Numbered from the stretch's first letter, positions 33,247 to 41,240 are shown. The stretch is 64,000 nucleotides of DNA from Gluconobacter cadivus (GCF_015244745.1 NZ_JABCQI010000008.1:62001-126000); one strand, 5' to 3'. Notes: a model not told the origin generated them from the letters alone. Translations and numbers: made by a program.

Positions 33247-34179
33247 ATGAAAGCCATCATCATCGCGGAGGACTTCGCCGGCATGCGCGCGCAGGGTGCG
33301 GGACTGGCCGAAAAGGCAGGTCTGGAATGGGATTTTCGACCAGTTCGCATCCAGCCATTCTGGTCGCGCTTTCCTGCACGGTACTGGCCGTTTCCCTTAA
33401 AGCGGGTCGATCCGATCAGGATTCCCGAAGACACACGTCTCATCATCTGCATCGGAGGAACCGGAGGCGTTGTTGGAAGGGCTGTCGCACGGCGCGAAGG
33501 GCTGCCCGTTGTGCAGATCCAGAACCCGCGTATGCCGGTCCGAAAGTTCGATCTGGTGATTGCCAATACGCATGATGGCATCAATGGGCCGAACGTCTTG
33601 ATCTCGCGCAATGCGCTTCATCCCGTAACGCAGCAGAAGCTCGATCTGGCGCGTGCCCAGTGGGAAGAGCGGCTGAAACGGGATGACCGCCCGCTTCTGT
33701 CTGTTCTGATAGGGGGCGCCAACGGCCGTTTCACACTGGGTGCGGCCGAAGCGGAGCGGATAGCGGAAGGGATCATCGCTTTTACCATGCGCAACACCAT
33801 GCAGGCCGTTCTTACGCCATCGCGCCGAACCGATCCGGCTGCCGTGGATATTTTTCGCAAACGGCTGGAGCCGCACGGCATCGCGGTTCTAACGGGGAGC
33901 AGCGACGACAATCCCTATATGGGGATGCTGGCCTGTGCTGACGTCATTGCCGTGACGACCGATAGCGTTTCCATGATGTCCGAAGCCGTGGCGACATCCG
34001 CGCCCGTTCTGGTTTTTCCGCTGCCGGGGCGTTCGAGCCGGATTTCACGCTTTGTCAAAACTCTCGAAGACGCCGGGCGTGTGAAAATGTTCGATCCCAA
34101 ACAGATCCCGTGGGACGTGACCCCGCTTGACGATACCCCCCTCGTGGCGAGAGAAATGCGCCGACGTCTGAAGCTCTGA
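33247..34179 (+). CDS. ELM1/GtrOC1-like putative nucleoside-diphosphate-sugar epimerase family protein
   Basis: 310 residues from MKAIIIAEDFAGM. Motifs GGTGGVVGRAVARREGLPVVQIQNPR, FDLVIANTHDGINGPNVL, LIGGANGRF and the C-terminal VTTDSVSMMSEAVATSAPVLVFPLPG match the ELM1/DUF1022 family, whose fold resembles GT-B transferases. Function in bacteria is unsettled; a role in envelope sugar transfer is suggested by the neighbouring glycosyltransferases. The frame is open to 33040 but this start fits the family. Confidence 0.75.
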   Translation: MKAIIIAEDFAGMRAQGAGLAEKAGLEWDFRPVRIQPFWSRFPARYWPFPLKRVDPIRIPEDTRLIICIGGTGGVVGRAVARREGLPVVQIQNPRMPVRKFDLVIANTHDGINGPNVLISRNALHPVTQQKLDLARAQWEERLKRDDRPLLSVLIGGANGRFTLGAAEAERIAEGIIAFTMRNTMQAVLTPSRRTDPAAVDIFRKRLEPHGIAVLTGSSDDNPYMGMLACADVIAVTTDSVSMMSEAVATSAPVLVFPLPGRSSRISRFVKTLEDAGRVKMFDPKQIPWDVTPLDDTPLVAREMRRRLKL

Positions 34180-34192
34180 AAGGGCCCCCTGT

Positions 34193-36079
34193 ATGCTCGA
34201 TATCCGCACCTTTGGTCCGCAGGGTGGCAATATTCTGTATAAGGCACTGGCGCATCCGCTGGCCGCTGAAGCTCTCGTTCGCATGGAAGCCGAATTCTCG
34301 GGCCGGACACTGGCGGTCTACGACCCGGATGATGCCGCCCGTACACTGGCTGCTCTCTACCCGGGCCTGAAACCGGCGCATGTCTATGTTCATGACACCG
34401 AACAGGTCGGAAAGCCGGATGGTTTTGGCGGTACGCTGCGGGCACTGGTGGATCTTCCCGCGACGGAAGCGGATGTCATTCTCGCGCTGTCATTTGAAGA
34501 TGCAAAAATGCGGACGCGCCTGAAGGGGCTTCTCAACGGACGTGAACTCCAGACCCTCGCACCCGCTCGCCTGCCAGATGATATGCTGGTCAAGGGGCGA
34601 CCCTATCTGGACAAGCTGAACTTCGCGACCAATTTTGCCTTTTTCCGCGAAACAGAACGCTTTTCCTGCCGGATCGTGACGGCCAACTACTGGTCCAGCT
34701 ACGCCGCCGAAAACCTGCGCTACTGGATGCGGCTTTATGACGAAACCGGCAAAATTCTGGCGCAATGGGAGCAGCCGGTGACGGAAGCCGGTGCGGGAAT
34801 TACGGTCGATAGCGCCGCAGTACGGCGGCGGTTTGATCTGCCTGAGTTTACGGGACAGCTTTTCATTCACGTTCTCGGTGCACGCGGTCATGACGTCGTG
34901 AAATATGCGCTCGATAGCTGGGGCAAGAACGGCGATCCGAGCCTGTCCGTCACGCACGACGCCAATGCATGGCCTTCGGTGCGTTACGCAACCCTGCCGG
35001 CGCCGGAGCCTGACGAGACGCTGATCGTGTGGGTCCAGAACAGTCACGCGACGACAATCCCGGCTGGCGCGATTACCTTCAACCGTATGGGAGAAGACGC
35101 CCCACGCGCGCTCGATCGCTCCGTAAAGCCGTTTGAAACGGTCGCTGTAAATGTCGGTGCACTTTTTCCTGACCTGCACTGGCCCGCACAGCTTGAACTA
35201 CGTTCCGGCCGACATCTGGTCCGTCCGCGCTATGAAATCACCCAACGTGGTCGAACCCGCATTGCGCATCTGAACGTGGAGCGGGACAACCTGCGCCCAG
35301 ATCCCGCCATCCGTCAGTTCCCACCGTCGCTGGGCCGTGGCTTCCTGCTGCCGTTCCCGATCCTCGATCCAAAACGCTTCGAGACTTTTCTTCAACCCAA
35401 TCCGATGTCCGAAGCACTGGAAACGCTGCCTGTCAGACTGGACGTGTTTGATGAATCCGGCGAAAAAACCGGATCGCATTTTCTGGGAAACCTTCCTCGC
35501 AATCATGACACGGCCGTTGCTCTGCACGATCTGACGGACCGGACCGGCCATGCGGATCTGGTCTATGATTTCCGCGATGGCGGCGAGGCGGATGGATGGC
35601 TGCACGCCATGATGCGATACCGCCACCGTGAGAGCGACCATGCCGCCGAAACCAGCTTCGGGGCCCATATCTTCAATACGCTCATGACATGGCGTTCGGA
35701 GCCACAATCCTATTCCGGGCCGCCGCCGGGCCTGACAACACGGCTGTTCCTGAAACTGGGTCAGAAAACTGCTCAGGACACATTCCGCAGCTTCTGTTGC
35801 CTGATCCATCCGGCTTCCGTTGAAGGAACTGACGCCTCCGAAACAGTCCTGCTGCTTCATGCAGCAAATGGTGCGTTGCTGGCCCAGACGACGATCAGGA
35901 TCGCGCCCAATGGCTCTTTCATGGTGCGTCCACACGAACTTTTCGAAGCATCGAATCTCGATCACGCAGGGGTGGGCGGCTACGTCCTCATCCGTGATCT
36001 GACATGCCGTCTCTTCGGCTATCACGGACTGGAAAACGGGGGCGGAGCTTTCTCCCTCGACCATATGTTCGGTTTCTGA
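34193..36079 (+). CDS. Uncharacterised 628-residue protein
   Basis: No family recognised. Begins MLDIRTFGPQGGNILYK, no signal peptide or membrane segments. The first ~140 residues look like an alpha/beta domain; the middle (about 150-330) is rich in Tyr/Trp and beta-like stretches (RIVTANYWSSYAAENLRYWMR), and the rest has repeated beta-rich segments ending FSLDHMFGF. Thirteen bases after the ELM1-like gene, so likely one transcription unit and perhaps a cell-surface carbohydrate role. Codon use and composition match the chromosome, so it does not look newly acquired. Confidence 0.75.
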   Translation: MLDIRTFGPQGGNILYKALAHPLAAEALVRMEAEFSGRTLAVYDPDDAARTLAALYPGLKPAHVYVHDTEQVGKPDGFGGTLRALVDLPATEADVILALSFEDAKMRTRLKGLLNGRELQTLAPARLPDDMLVKGRPYLDKLNFATNFAFFRETERFSCRIVTANYWSSYAAENLRYWMRLYDETGKILAQWEQPVTEAGAGITVDSAAVRRRFDLPEFTGQLFIHVLGARGHDVVKYALDSWGKNGDPSLSVTHDANAWPSVRYATLPAPEPDETLIVWVQNSHATTIPAGAITFNRMGEDAPRALDRSVKPFETVAVNVGALFPDLHWPAQLELRSGRHLVRPRYEITQRGRTRIAHLNVERDNLRPDPAIRQFPPSLGRGFLLPFPILDPKRFETFLQPNPMSEALETLPVRLDVFDESGEKTGSHFLGNLPRNHDTAVALHDLTDRTGHADLVYDFRDGGEADGWLHAMMRYRHRESDHAAETSFGAHIFNTLMTWRSEPQSYSGPPPGLTTRLFLKLGQKTAQDTFRSFCCLIHPASVEGTDASETVLLLHAANGALLAQTTIRIAPNGSFMVRPHELFEASNLDHAGVGGYVLIRDLTCRLFGYHGLENGGGAFSLDHMFGF

Positions 36080-36091
36080 GCGCCCGATAAG

Positions 36092-36119
36092 GGAAGCCGG
36101 AGCGGACAAACCGGCTTCC
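36092..36119 (+). terminator. Hairpin after the 628-residue gene
   Basis: GGAAGCCGG and CCGGCTTCC form a perfect nine-base stem with a ten-base loop. It lies 12 bases past the stop and before the tRNA promoter. No T run follows, so it may be a weak or factor-dependent terminator. Confidence 0.55.
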
Positions 36120-36132
36120 TGCGAAAAAGATC

Positions 36133-36161
36133 TTGTCAGAAAAACAACATCTTGTTAGAAG
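36133..36161 (+). promoter_or_regulatory. Possible promoter of tRNA-Val
   Basis: TTGTCA and TAGAAG separated by 17 bases, 14 bases before the tRNA 5' end. The region also contains the direct repeat ATCTTGTYAGAA at 36130 and 36149. Match to consensus is fair. Confidence 0.4.
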
Positions 36162-36175
36162 CCCGTCCAACGGAT

Positions 36176-36250
36176 GGGCGCGTAGCTCAGCGGTAGAGCA
36201 CTGCCTTCACACGGCAGGGGTCACAGGTTCAATCCCTGTCGCGCCCACCA
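36176..36250 (+). tRNA. tRNA-Val (anticodon CAC)
   Basis: Cloverleaf is readable: acceptor GGGCGCG pairs with CGCGCCC, D-arm AGCTCAGCGGTAGAGC, anticodon stem CTGCC/GGCAG around TTCACAC (anticodon CAC), T-arm CAGGTTCAATCCCTG, then discriminator A and encoded CCA. It is intact and marks the left edge of the prophage. Confidence 0.95.
36214..36250 (+). other. Probable attL core within the 3' half of tRNA-Val
   Basis: Tyrosine integrases of temperate phages commonly use tRNA 3' halves and restore them on integration. The intact tRNA directly beside phage cargo and integrase fits this. The exact core cannot be defined without attR, which should repeat part of this stretch beyond the window. Confidence 0.5.
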
Positions 36251-36394
36251 TCCTAAATCCCTGAAAATTAAAAATATTTTCTCTGTTTTCTTGTCCCTCT
36301 CGGGAATGGCATATGCGGCACGATGCAAGTCTAACCCTTTGCGAATCGGTTTGAGTTTGCAAGAACTGCAACAGATTTTTTACGGCCCGTGGGT

Positions 36395-37186
36395 TCAAAA
36401 TAGCGAATCCTGCTCTGTTTCATTGAGCCTAATTATCCCAATCAATAACCACGTATCAGACCAACGGCTGTGCGTACCCATCGCAAACACCACCCCTCTT
36501 TTAGGGTATTCCTCTTCAAATCTCAGACGAATGGTTTTCAATACCTCTTTTTCTCCATACTTTGGACATAAGTTATGGAACATTGCAGGGATTTCCCAAT
36601 CCTCGGAAATGTTCTGATGCGATTTTCCTTCTGCATCCGTCCAAGAAAATATGAATTTATATGGGCATGGCGTAATTGATTTCAGCTCTTGCCCATCTCT
36701 ACTATCAAATAATCCTCTCTGCCTTCCAACCTCTTTATAATGATCCGATTCTTCTTTTAATTCTTCGGGTTTTTTCTTTATTATTTTAAGCTTGATATTA
36801 CGCGGCCGGACCAACGCCAGACTCATTCCAAGTTCGGATGCGTGTCGTGTAGAAGGAACAATCACCTTCTCCAGAAAGCGAGACTTTTCGCTTTCTTTAA
36901 TTTTTCCTTTTGGAAAAATCGTGTTTTCCTGAACTCGTCTACTTTCTGTTCTCTTGTCTTGGCTGGGGTCTGGAAGTTTGTACTTATATTCAATCCATTC
37001 CCATCGATCGAATTTTTCTTTTAAGCGCCGGAAGGGAATTGGATATTGCCTTCTCCATTGCCCCTCTCTAGTCACTCCGGCACAACAAACAGTCTCTCCA
37101 TGTTTTGCGCCAGGCAACGGATAAGCCTTTGCGAGTATCAAAACTTCTTCAGAGAAAATTTCCGTCAGACTTAATTTTTTGTCCAA
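36395..37186 (-). CDS. AT-rich prophage cargo protein, partner of the DUF488 gene
   Basis: 263 residues, family not named with certainty. The N-terminal part reads VLILAKAYPLPGAKHGETVCCAGVTREG followed by WRRQYPIPFRRLK, RWEWIEYKYKLP and DKRTESRRV, a pattern I associate with genes paired to DUF488, but this is from memory. The C-terminal half (FIFSWTDAEGKSHQN, MGTHSRWSDTWLLIGIIRL) is also well structured. Markedly more AT-rich than both the chromosome and the phage genes. Start overlaps the DUF488 stop by 38 bases, so the two are one operon. Not a phage structural or replication gene; likely cargo. Confidence 0.7.
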   Translation of the reverse strand: MDKKLSLTEIFSEEVLILAKAYPLPGAKHGETVCCAGVTREGQWRRQYPIPFRRLKEKFDRWEWIEYKYKLPDPSQDKRTESRRVQENTIFPKGKIKESEKSRFLEKVIVPSTRHASELGMSLALVRPRNIKLKIIKKKPEELKEESDHYKEVGRQRGLFDSRDGQELKSITPCPYKFIFSWTDAEGKSHQNISEDWEIPAMFHNLCPKYGEKEVLKTIRLRFEEEYPKRGVVFAMGTHSRWSDTWLLIGIIRLNETEQDSLF

Positions 37187-37676
37187 TTCCCGATCTCACG
37201 CTTACATGCCTCAGATGTATTGAAACACTATCAGAGATCATTCTTGCCACAATGCTTCTATGACAGGACTTGTGATCATACTCGTAACACATCAGGCACA
37301 CTACCTCTTGCCCGACGATAGCCTCTAATTGCCGAAGACCGTCTTGAGCAATTTCCGTTTGCATGTGGCTGGTAAAGATGTTCACAAATAAGCGGTAATT
37401 TCCCGCCTTTGCAGCATCTCTTCCTTCTTTTGGATCACCTAAAGACCGAAAATGTGCATAACGAATCCCTTCGCTCTCTAGGGCTTGAGAAAGTGCGGTC
37501 TTTGCAAAACCTTTTCGCCTTGAAATAGGCAACTGGCGAATATCAGCCAAGCACGTAACACCTAGATTCTTCAAGGTAAGCACAAAGTCCTTTAGATCGG
37601 CTCCTTCATAGCCTATCGTAAATAAATTCTGCTTTTTGTTTTCTACTGTTTCTTTCAATGCGCTATGGCCTATCAT
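37149..37676 (-). CDS. DUF488 family protein (prophage cargo)
   Basis: 175 residues. N-terminal FTIGYEGADLKDFVLTLKNLGVTCLADIRQLPISRRKGF and the C-terminal motif VCLMCYEYDHKSCHRSIVARMI match DUF488, with the family's CxE...CHR signature. Biochemical role of the family is unsettled; members often sit in mobile or defence-type islands. AT-rich. Lies three bases after the integrase end on the same strand and upstream of its partner gene. Confidence 0.8.
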   Translation of the reverse strand: MIGHSALKETVENKKQNLFTIGYEGADLKDFVLTLKNLGVTCLADIRQLPISRRKGFAKTALSQALESEGIRYAHFRSLGDPKEGRDAAKAGNYRLFVNIFTSHMQTEIAQDGLRQLEAIVGQEVVCLMCYEYDHKSCHRSIVARMISDSVSIHLRHVSVRSGIGQKIKSDGNFL

Positions 37677-37679
37677 CGC

Positions 37680-38810
37680 TCAACTATTTAGATTCTCAAT
37701 CAGATTTTGATCAGACGACCAATCTTCGATTTCTTTCCGGTAAGACGCCGGCATCTGCTTTGCATACCGTGTCACCATGCCAATTGTCTCCCATCCCCCT
37801 TCATCTTTCAGCCGAAGAATGTCGTGATGAAGGCAGTAGTGCCAAGTGGCCCATGTATGTCTGAGATCGTGGGGGGTAAAATCAGGAACGAATGTCCGGC
37901 GCTCTGACAAGTGCCCTTTAGGTACCCACACTCGGTAGTGTCCTGGTAACCCCGCCTTTCTGCATGCTGCAGCCCAGCCAGATTTAATCTGCCCACCACT
38001 GGTCCGACCATTGTTATGATATCGCTCTCCAATCATTCGCTGGGGATCGGCGCCGAGGGTAGGGCGACGAATCTGAACCGGCCGGAACACATGACCAAGT
38101 CGGTGAGGTAGCGCGGACAGCGCTTTGATGACAATTGGCGGCAGATCAAGGCGGCGTTCAGTACCCTGCTTTTGCCAAACCACGGCCTGCATATGAGGCA
38201 GATCAACATCCTTCCATTCCAGATCCAAAGCTTCGGACATCCGAACCCCTGTTCCCACAAGAAAAGTCAGCAATGGCTTCAGGTGAGGGGCTGCGCACTC
38301 GATTAAGCGCTTAACCTGAGCAGGCTTGAGATAAGTAGTCCTCGCCCTCGGAATGCGCGGCGTGTCAAAAGCCGGTCGATCACACCAGCGCCGAATCGCG
38401 GCAAATTCCAAAATAGCTCTCAGCGGCGTTAGGACGCCTCGCATCTTCGTGGCCGGACTTGCATCCATGCCTTCCCTCAAGATTTTCCGATACGCCTCAT
38501 CGAGCTCGTTTTGCGCGATGTCGATAAGTCTCCTGGTCCCAAAATGATTCAGTAGCCGGCGGAGATGAAATTTCGTGGTCTCTGATCGCTCTTCCGCCTC
38601 AAGGTAGGCCGCTACGGCATGAGCGAATGTGACGACTGCTTTTTTGCCGTAGACGCTCTCCTGCCAGAGCTCTGCTTCGCGTTTCGCCCGGATCTCTTCT
38701 GCCCGTTGGGGGTCAGCAGTGCCTGTGCTTTCGCTAACGCGTTGTCCGCCGACGGTGCCGCTGAGGTAGAGGCGTTTCGTACCGTGACGTTTGACGATTT
38801 TAAGGGACAT
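37680..38810 (-). CDS. int: Phage tyrosine integrase
   Basis: 376 residues. N-terminal arm-binding part (MSLKIVKRHGTKRLYLSG), core-binding SAM-like domain (about 60-150), then the catalytic domain with the first Arg in VGTGVRMSEALDLEW, HxxR in HDLRHTWATW and the nucleophile Tyr in GMVTRYAKQMP. Integrates the phage at tRNA-Val. It is the last gene of the leftward operon and starts 199 bases inside the preceding ORF, with only a weak ribosome binding site, so its translation is probably coupled. Confidence 0.92.
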   Translation of the reverse strand: MSLKIVKRHGTKRLYLSGTVGGQRVSESTGTADPQRAEEIRAKREAELWQESVYGKKAVVTFAHAVAAYLEAEERSETTKFHLRRLLNHFGTRRLIDIAQNELDEAYRKILREGMDASPATKMRGVLTPLRAILEFAAIRRWCDRPAFDTPRIPRARTTYLKPAQVKRLIECAAPHLKPLLTFLVGTGVRMSEALDLEWKDVDLPHMQAVVWQKQGTERRLDLPPIVIKALSALPHRLGHVFRPVQIRRPTLGADPQRMIGERYHNNGRTSGGQIKSGWAAACRKAGLPGHYRVWVPKGHLSERRTFVPDFTPHDLRHTWATWHYCLHHDILRLKDEGGWETIGMVTRYAKQMPASYRKEIEDWSSDQNLIENLNS

Positions 38811-39010
38811 TCGAGACTCAGCAGTAAGCGGTTGTAATCATCTGGATGGAACATAATCCGATTGGACCAACGTCGATGGGTTGGCCCATCGGCATAGGCA
38901 GGTACCGCTTTCAGGTGATCCAGAAGCTTCCTGCGGCCGATCCGACCCTTCAAATGGGTTAGGATTTCTTTGAAGGTGAAAATTTGAGGTAGAGGAATAC
39001 TGTCGCTCAT
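38612..39010 (-). CDS. Excisionase-like small DNA-binding protein
   Basis: 132 codons. The first ~65 residues (IFTFKEILTHLKGRIGRRKLLDHLKAVPAY, RWSNRIMFHPDDYNRLL) look like a MerR/excisionase-type winged helix. The rest, in a different frame over the integrase start, is Ser/Ala/Lys-rich and low complexity. ATG overlaps the stop of the preceding tiny ORF (TAATG). Position beside int suggests recombination directionality or int regulation; inferred. Confidence 0.6.
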   Translation of the reverse strand: MSDSIPLPQIFTFKEILTHLKGRIGRRKLLDHLKAVPAYADGPTHRRWSNRIMFHPDDYNRLLLSLECPLKSSNVTVRNASTSAAPSADNALAKAQALLTPNGQKRSGRNAKQSSGRRASTAKKQSSHSLMP

Positions 39011-39114
39011 TACTCACCTCGAGCGCCACTGTGAGAACTGGCATAAGAGAACCGGGCCTTGTATCCGCAGTCGCCATTCAAAACGATGAGAATGCTCTGT
39101 TCGGTCTGGCTCAT
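39010..39114 (-). CDS. Tiny phage ORF (34 residues)
   Basis: Starts MSQTEQSILIVLNGDCGYKA and ends SGARGE. Start overlaps the previous stop in an ATGA; its TAA overlaps the excisionase-like ATG. No family recognised. The exact stop/start interlocking on both sides is the main support. Confidence 0.5.
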   Translation of the reverse strand: MSQTEQSILIVLNGDCGYKARFSYASSHSGARGE

Positions 39115-39233
39115 CGGTAGTGCCCCATGTCATCGCGGTCGGGATTGAAGTCGTCATGATCGTTCGTGAGCCAGCGCCACAGGTCACGAATTGAACGCGC
39201 CGCGAACTGGATCGGGCGGAAGAGTTTGGTCAT
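39111..39233 (-). CDS. Tiny phage ORF (40 residues)
   Basis: Reads MTKLFRPIQFAARSIRDLWR then WLTNDHDDFNPDRDDMGHYR: an amphipathic basic N-half and an acidic tail. ATGA overlap with the preceding ORF and with the following one. Unrecognised; could bind a host protein. Confidence 0.5.
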   Translation of the reverse strand: MTKLFRPIQFAARSIRDLWRWLTNDHDDFNPDRDDMGHYR

Positions 39234-39328
39234 CACCATGTGTTCCTCTGGGCTACGTCTTCGGGAGTTTCGTCGCGGGTGGCGTATGGCTCTGTGAAGA
39301 ACCGCCAGATTTTCTTGAGGAAGCTCAT
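39233..39328 (-). CDS. Tiny phage ORF (31 residues)
   Basis: Reads MSFLKKIWRFFTEPYATRDE and ends PEDVAQRNTW. Basic aromatic N-terminus like a short amphipathic or membrane-associating helix. Its ATG overlaps the upstream stop (TGATG) and its stop overlaps the next ATG. Unrecognised. Confidence 0.5.
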   Translation of the reverse strand: MSFLKKIWRFFTEPYATRDETPEDVAQRNTW

Positions 39329-39882
39329 CACGACAGATCCTCCGTGAATGAGCTGAAGGACGTGGGGTGCCATTCGGCGTTCGCCTCCACGATCATGGCG
39401 CGCAAATCTTCAAGTTTTGCACGTCTGACATGCTTCTCTGGCCCAACATCTGCGGGCGTGAGCTCCAGAAGCGTGTGCCTGGGAACGTGTGCCAGGACGT
39501 CCTCAGTCGCCATGTTCGGCAGATAGGTGTCAGCATTGACGATCGCGCCGATCAGCTCGCCGACCTGATAGGATTCAGCCGGTCGGCCAGCGCTTGTGCG
39601 CTTGTACGGAGGAATGATCTGTGTGAGCCGCTGGATCGTCTCGATCGCGATGTCCTCGACGTCGACCTGCTCCATGCGACGAAATCCGCCGTCACCGTCC
39701 CGGCCCGTGATGCGGTCCAGTATGACCTTGTAGTCATATTTTCCGCCGATCAGCAGGACCACCAGAGAGATCATGATCTCTTCAGTCGTCCGAGGCCCCT
39801 CCAGCAATGCTGTATCAAGGGCGTGCTTCATCTTCCGGGCCAGAACGTCCTGGCCGGCCTTTGTGATCAGGATCTTGCTCAT
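39328..39882 (-). CDS. Uncharacterised phage protein (184 residues)
   Basis: From MSKILITKAGQDVLARKM; chosen over an upstream in-frame ATG because this one overlaps the HicA-like gene's stop in an ATGA. Contains TTEEIMISLVVLLIGGKYDYK and GRPAESYQVGELIGAIVNAD. No membrane segments or known motifs identified. Confidence 0.65.
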   Translation of the reverse strand: MSKILITKAGQDVLARKMKHALDTALLEGPRTTEEIMISLVVLLIGGKYDYKVILDRITGRDGDGGFRRMEQVDVEDIAIETIQRLTQIIPPYKRTSAGRPAESYQVGELIGAIVNADTYLPNMATEDVLAHVPRHTLLELTPADVGPEKHVRRAKLEDLRAMIVEANAEWHPTSFSSFTEDLS

Positions 39883-40091
39883 GATGCCTGTGCTTTCAGC
39901 GCGGGAGTCGAGCGCTTTAATTGTGCCAGAGTGTTTTTGCGTGAACGGCAATCACTTGGGGTGGACGGGGCGAATACAATTGCGCCGCACGCATGACGCC
40001 AGCGGATATGGCCGCCATTGGTCTTTGATGGCTTCCAGCCCATGCAGGCCGCCTGGGCGCGCAGGCTTCGGAAATCAGAAGACGTCCTCAT
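39879..40091 (-). CDS. HicA-like mRNA interferase-fold protein
   Basis: 70 residues. GWKPSKTNGGHIRWRH followed by GAIVFAPSTPSDCRSRKNTLAQLKR follows the HicA double-stranded-RNA-binding fold with the conserved His after a Gly-Gly. No HicB antitoxin is adjacent on either side. In phage operons such proteins may be regulators rather than toxins; inferred. Confidence 0.65.
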   Translation of the reverse strand: MRTSSDFRSLRAQAACMGWKPSKTNGGHIRWRHACGAIVFAPSTPSDCRSRKNTLAQLKRSTPALKAQAS

Positions 40092-40768
40092 GCTACGTCC
40101 TCCACGACTGGGTCTTTGGCTGCTTCTCCGTTCTCCGGCTCCAACATTGTCCAGTCGGGGAAAATGATCTCCATGCCTTGCTCACATGAAACGGGGACGA
40201 TCAGGCCGCCGACTCCTGGCGTGGCGGGCAGAACGGCAACAATCGGTTGTCCCGGACCTGGGGAGGCCAGACGCAGGGTGCAGGCAACGTCGCCTTGGTA
40301 ATTGTCGACGGCGCGGCAGAGCCAGCGTATCGGCTTGTGCCAGACATCAATCGGTATTGGTGAGACAGGAACCGGACTGCGGGGCAGAAGGGCCCGCCAT
40401 TCGGGAAAGGGATCTTCAGCGTCCAGCAACTCAACAAATCCGCGTTCGATCACGGTGCCGTTCATGCGCTCGATTGCCCAGACCGCCTCTCCATCCGGAC
40501 CGATAGTGATTGAGACCATGGGGCCCATCTTGCGCGCGCAGACGAACAGGCGCCCGCTCTTGCGAAAATTCAGGGTGAATGGCTCGAACGGATCCGTCTG
40601 GAAGGAAGACCGCGCAAACAGAAGCATGAGGCCATCAGTGGCTATACAGACGGCGTGACCGGCATGATGCTCGATCCGCACTCCACGCAGATGGTAGCGA
40701 TTGCTGTCGGGGTTAACGGCGAATGAAGCAAACGCAAGTGCGCGAGCCTCAATGAGAATTCGAGACAT
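40088..40768 (-). CDS. Sliding-clamp-like phage protein
   Basis: 226 residues. RYHLRGVRIEHHAGHAVCIA continuing TDGLMLLFA closely resembles the RYYLNGVLLE...VATDGHRLA motif that starts domain III of bacterial DNA polymerase beta clamps. Here it lies near residue 24, so the order or number of clamp domains differs from the 370-residue host DnaN. The second half has beta-rich segments (IRWLCRAVDNYQGDVACTLR). It may be a clamp mimic or a reduced clamp in phage replication; the call is by motif only. Confidence 0.55.
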   Translation of the reverse strand: MSRILIEARALAFASFAVNPDSNRYHLRGVRIEHHAGHAVCIATDGLMLLFARSSFQTDPFEPFTLNFRKSGRLFVCARKMGPMVSITIGPDGEAVWAIERMNGTVIERGFVELLDAEDPFPEWRALLPRSPVPVSPIPIDVWHKPIRWLCRAVDNYQGDVACTLRLASPGPGQPIVAVLPATPGVGGLIVPVSCEQGMEIIFPDWTMLEPENGEAAKDPVVEDVA

Positions 40769-40769
40769 G

Positions 40770-41240
40770 TCAGGGTTTCCTGAATTTTGAGACCGGGAGA
40801 AGGCTGGCGTCCTCGAATTTCCGGCGGCGCTGCGAAACCGTGGCAGTTGTCACGTTCAGCATTCGGGAGACTTCGGCGGTACCGCGCCCTTCCTTGAGGA
40901 GGCGGAGCATTTCCTGGTGAAGAGGACTCATCTTCGAAGGGTCGGAACTGTGGCTGGGCACCGGCCGTCCGCCTTTTGGGCGTCCAGTAGGGGGCGGATC
41001 GCCTTTTCGCCGCGGCTTGGCGGCCGCCAGTTCAGTGATGCCTTCTGGCGCGCTCGTTTTGACGGCGGCGGGTTCGGTAACCTCGGTCGGATACACCGTC
41101 GCGGCAGCAATCCCGCACTCGAACAGATTATCCCACACCTCGTGGACAGCTGTTTCTGGGATTTCAAAGAAAGCCGCTACAGCAACAGGCTCTTTCCGGC
41201 GCCGGAGTGCCTGAAGGATATCGACGATCGTGACGGTCAT
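40770..41240 (-). CDS. Phage HTH regulator
   Basis: 156 residues from MTVTIVDILQALRRRKEPV, whose N-terminal half resembles a winged-helix (FFEIPETAVHEVWDNLFECG). A Pro/Arg-rich linker leads to a C-terminal helix-turn-helix, LHQEMLRLLKEGRGTAEVSRM followed by LNVTTATVSQRRRKFE. ATG at 41240 overlaps the upstream stop in an ATGA. DNA target unknown. Confidence 0.65.
   Translation of the reverse strand: MTVTIVDILQALRRRKEPVAVAAFFEIPETAVHEVWDNLFECGIAAATVYPTEVTEPAAVKTSAPEGITELAAAKPRRKGDPPPTGRPKGGRPVPSHSSDPSKMSPLHQEMLRLLKEGRGTAEVSRMLNVTTATVSQRRRKFEDASLLPVSKFRKP

Noticed and set aside
36207-36398. Minus-strand ORF ending GATGIEPVTPAV
   Set aside because: Its C-terminus is the antisense of tRNA-Val; this peptide is a well-known false gene over tRNA genes.
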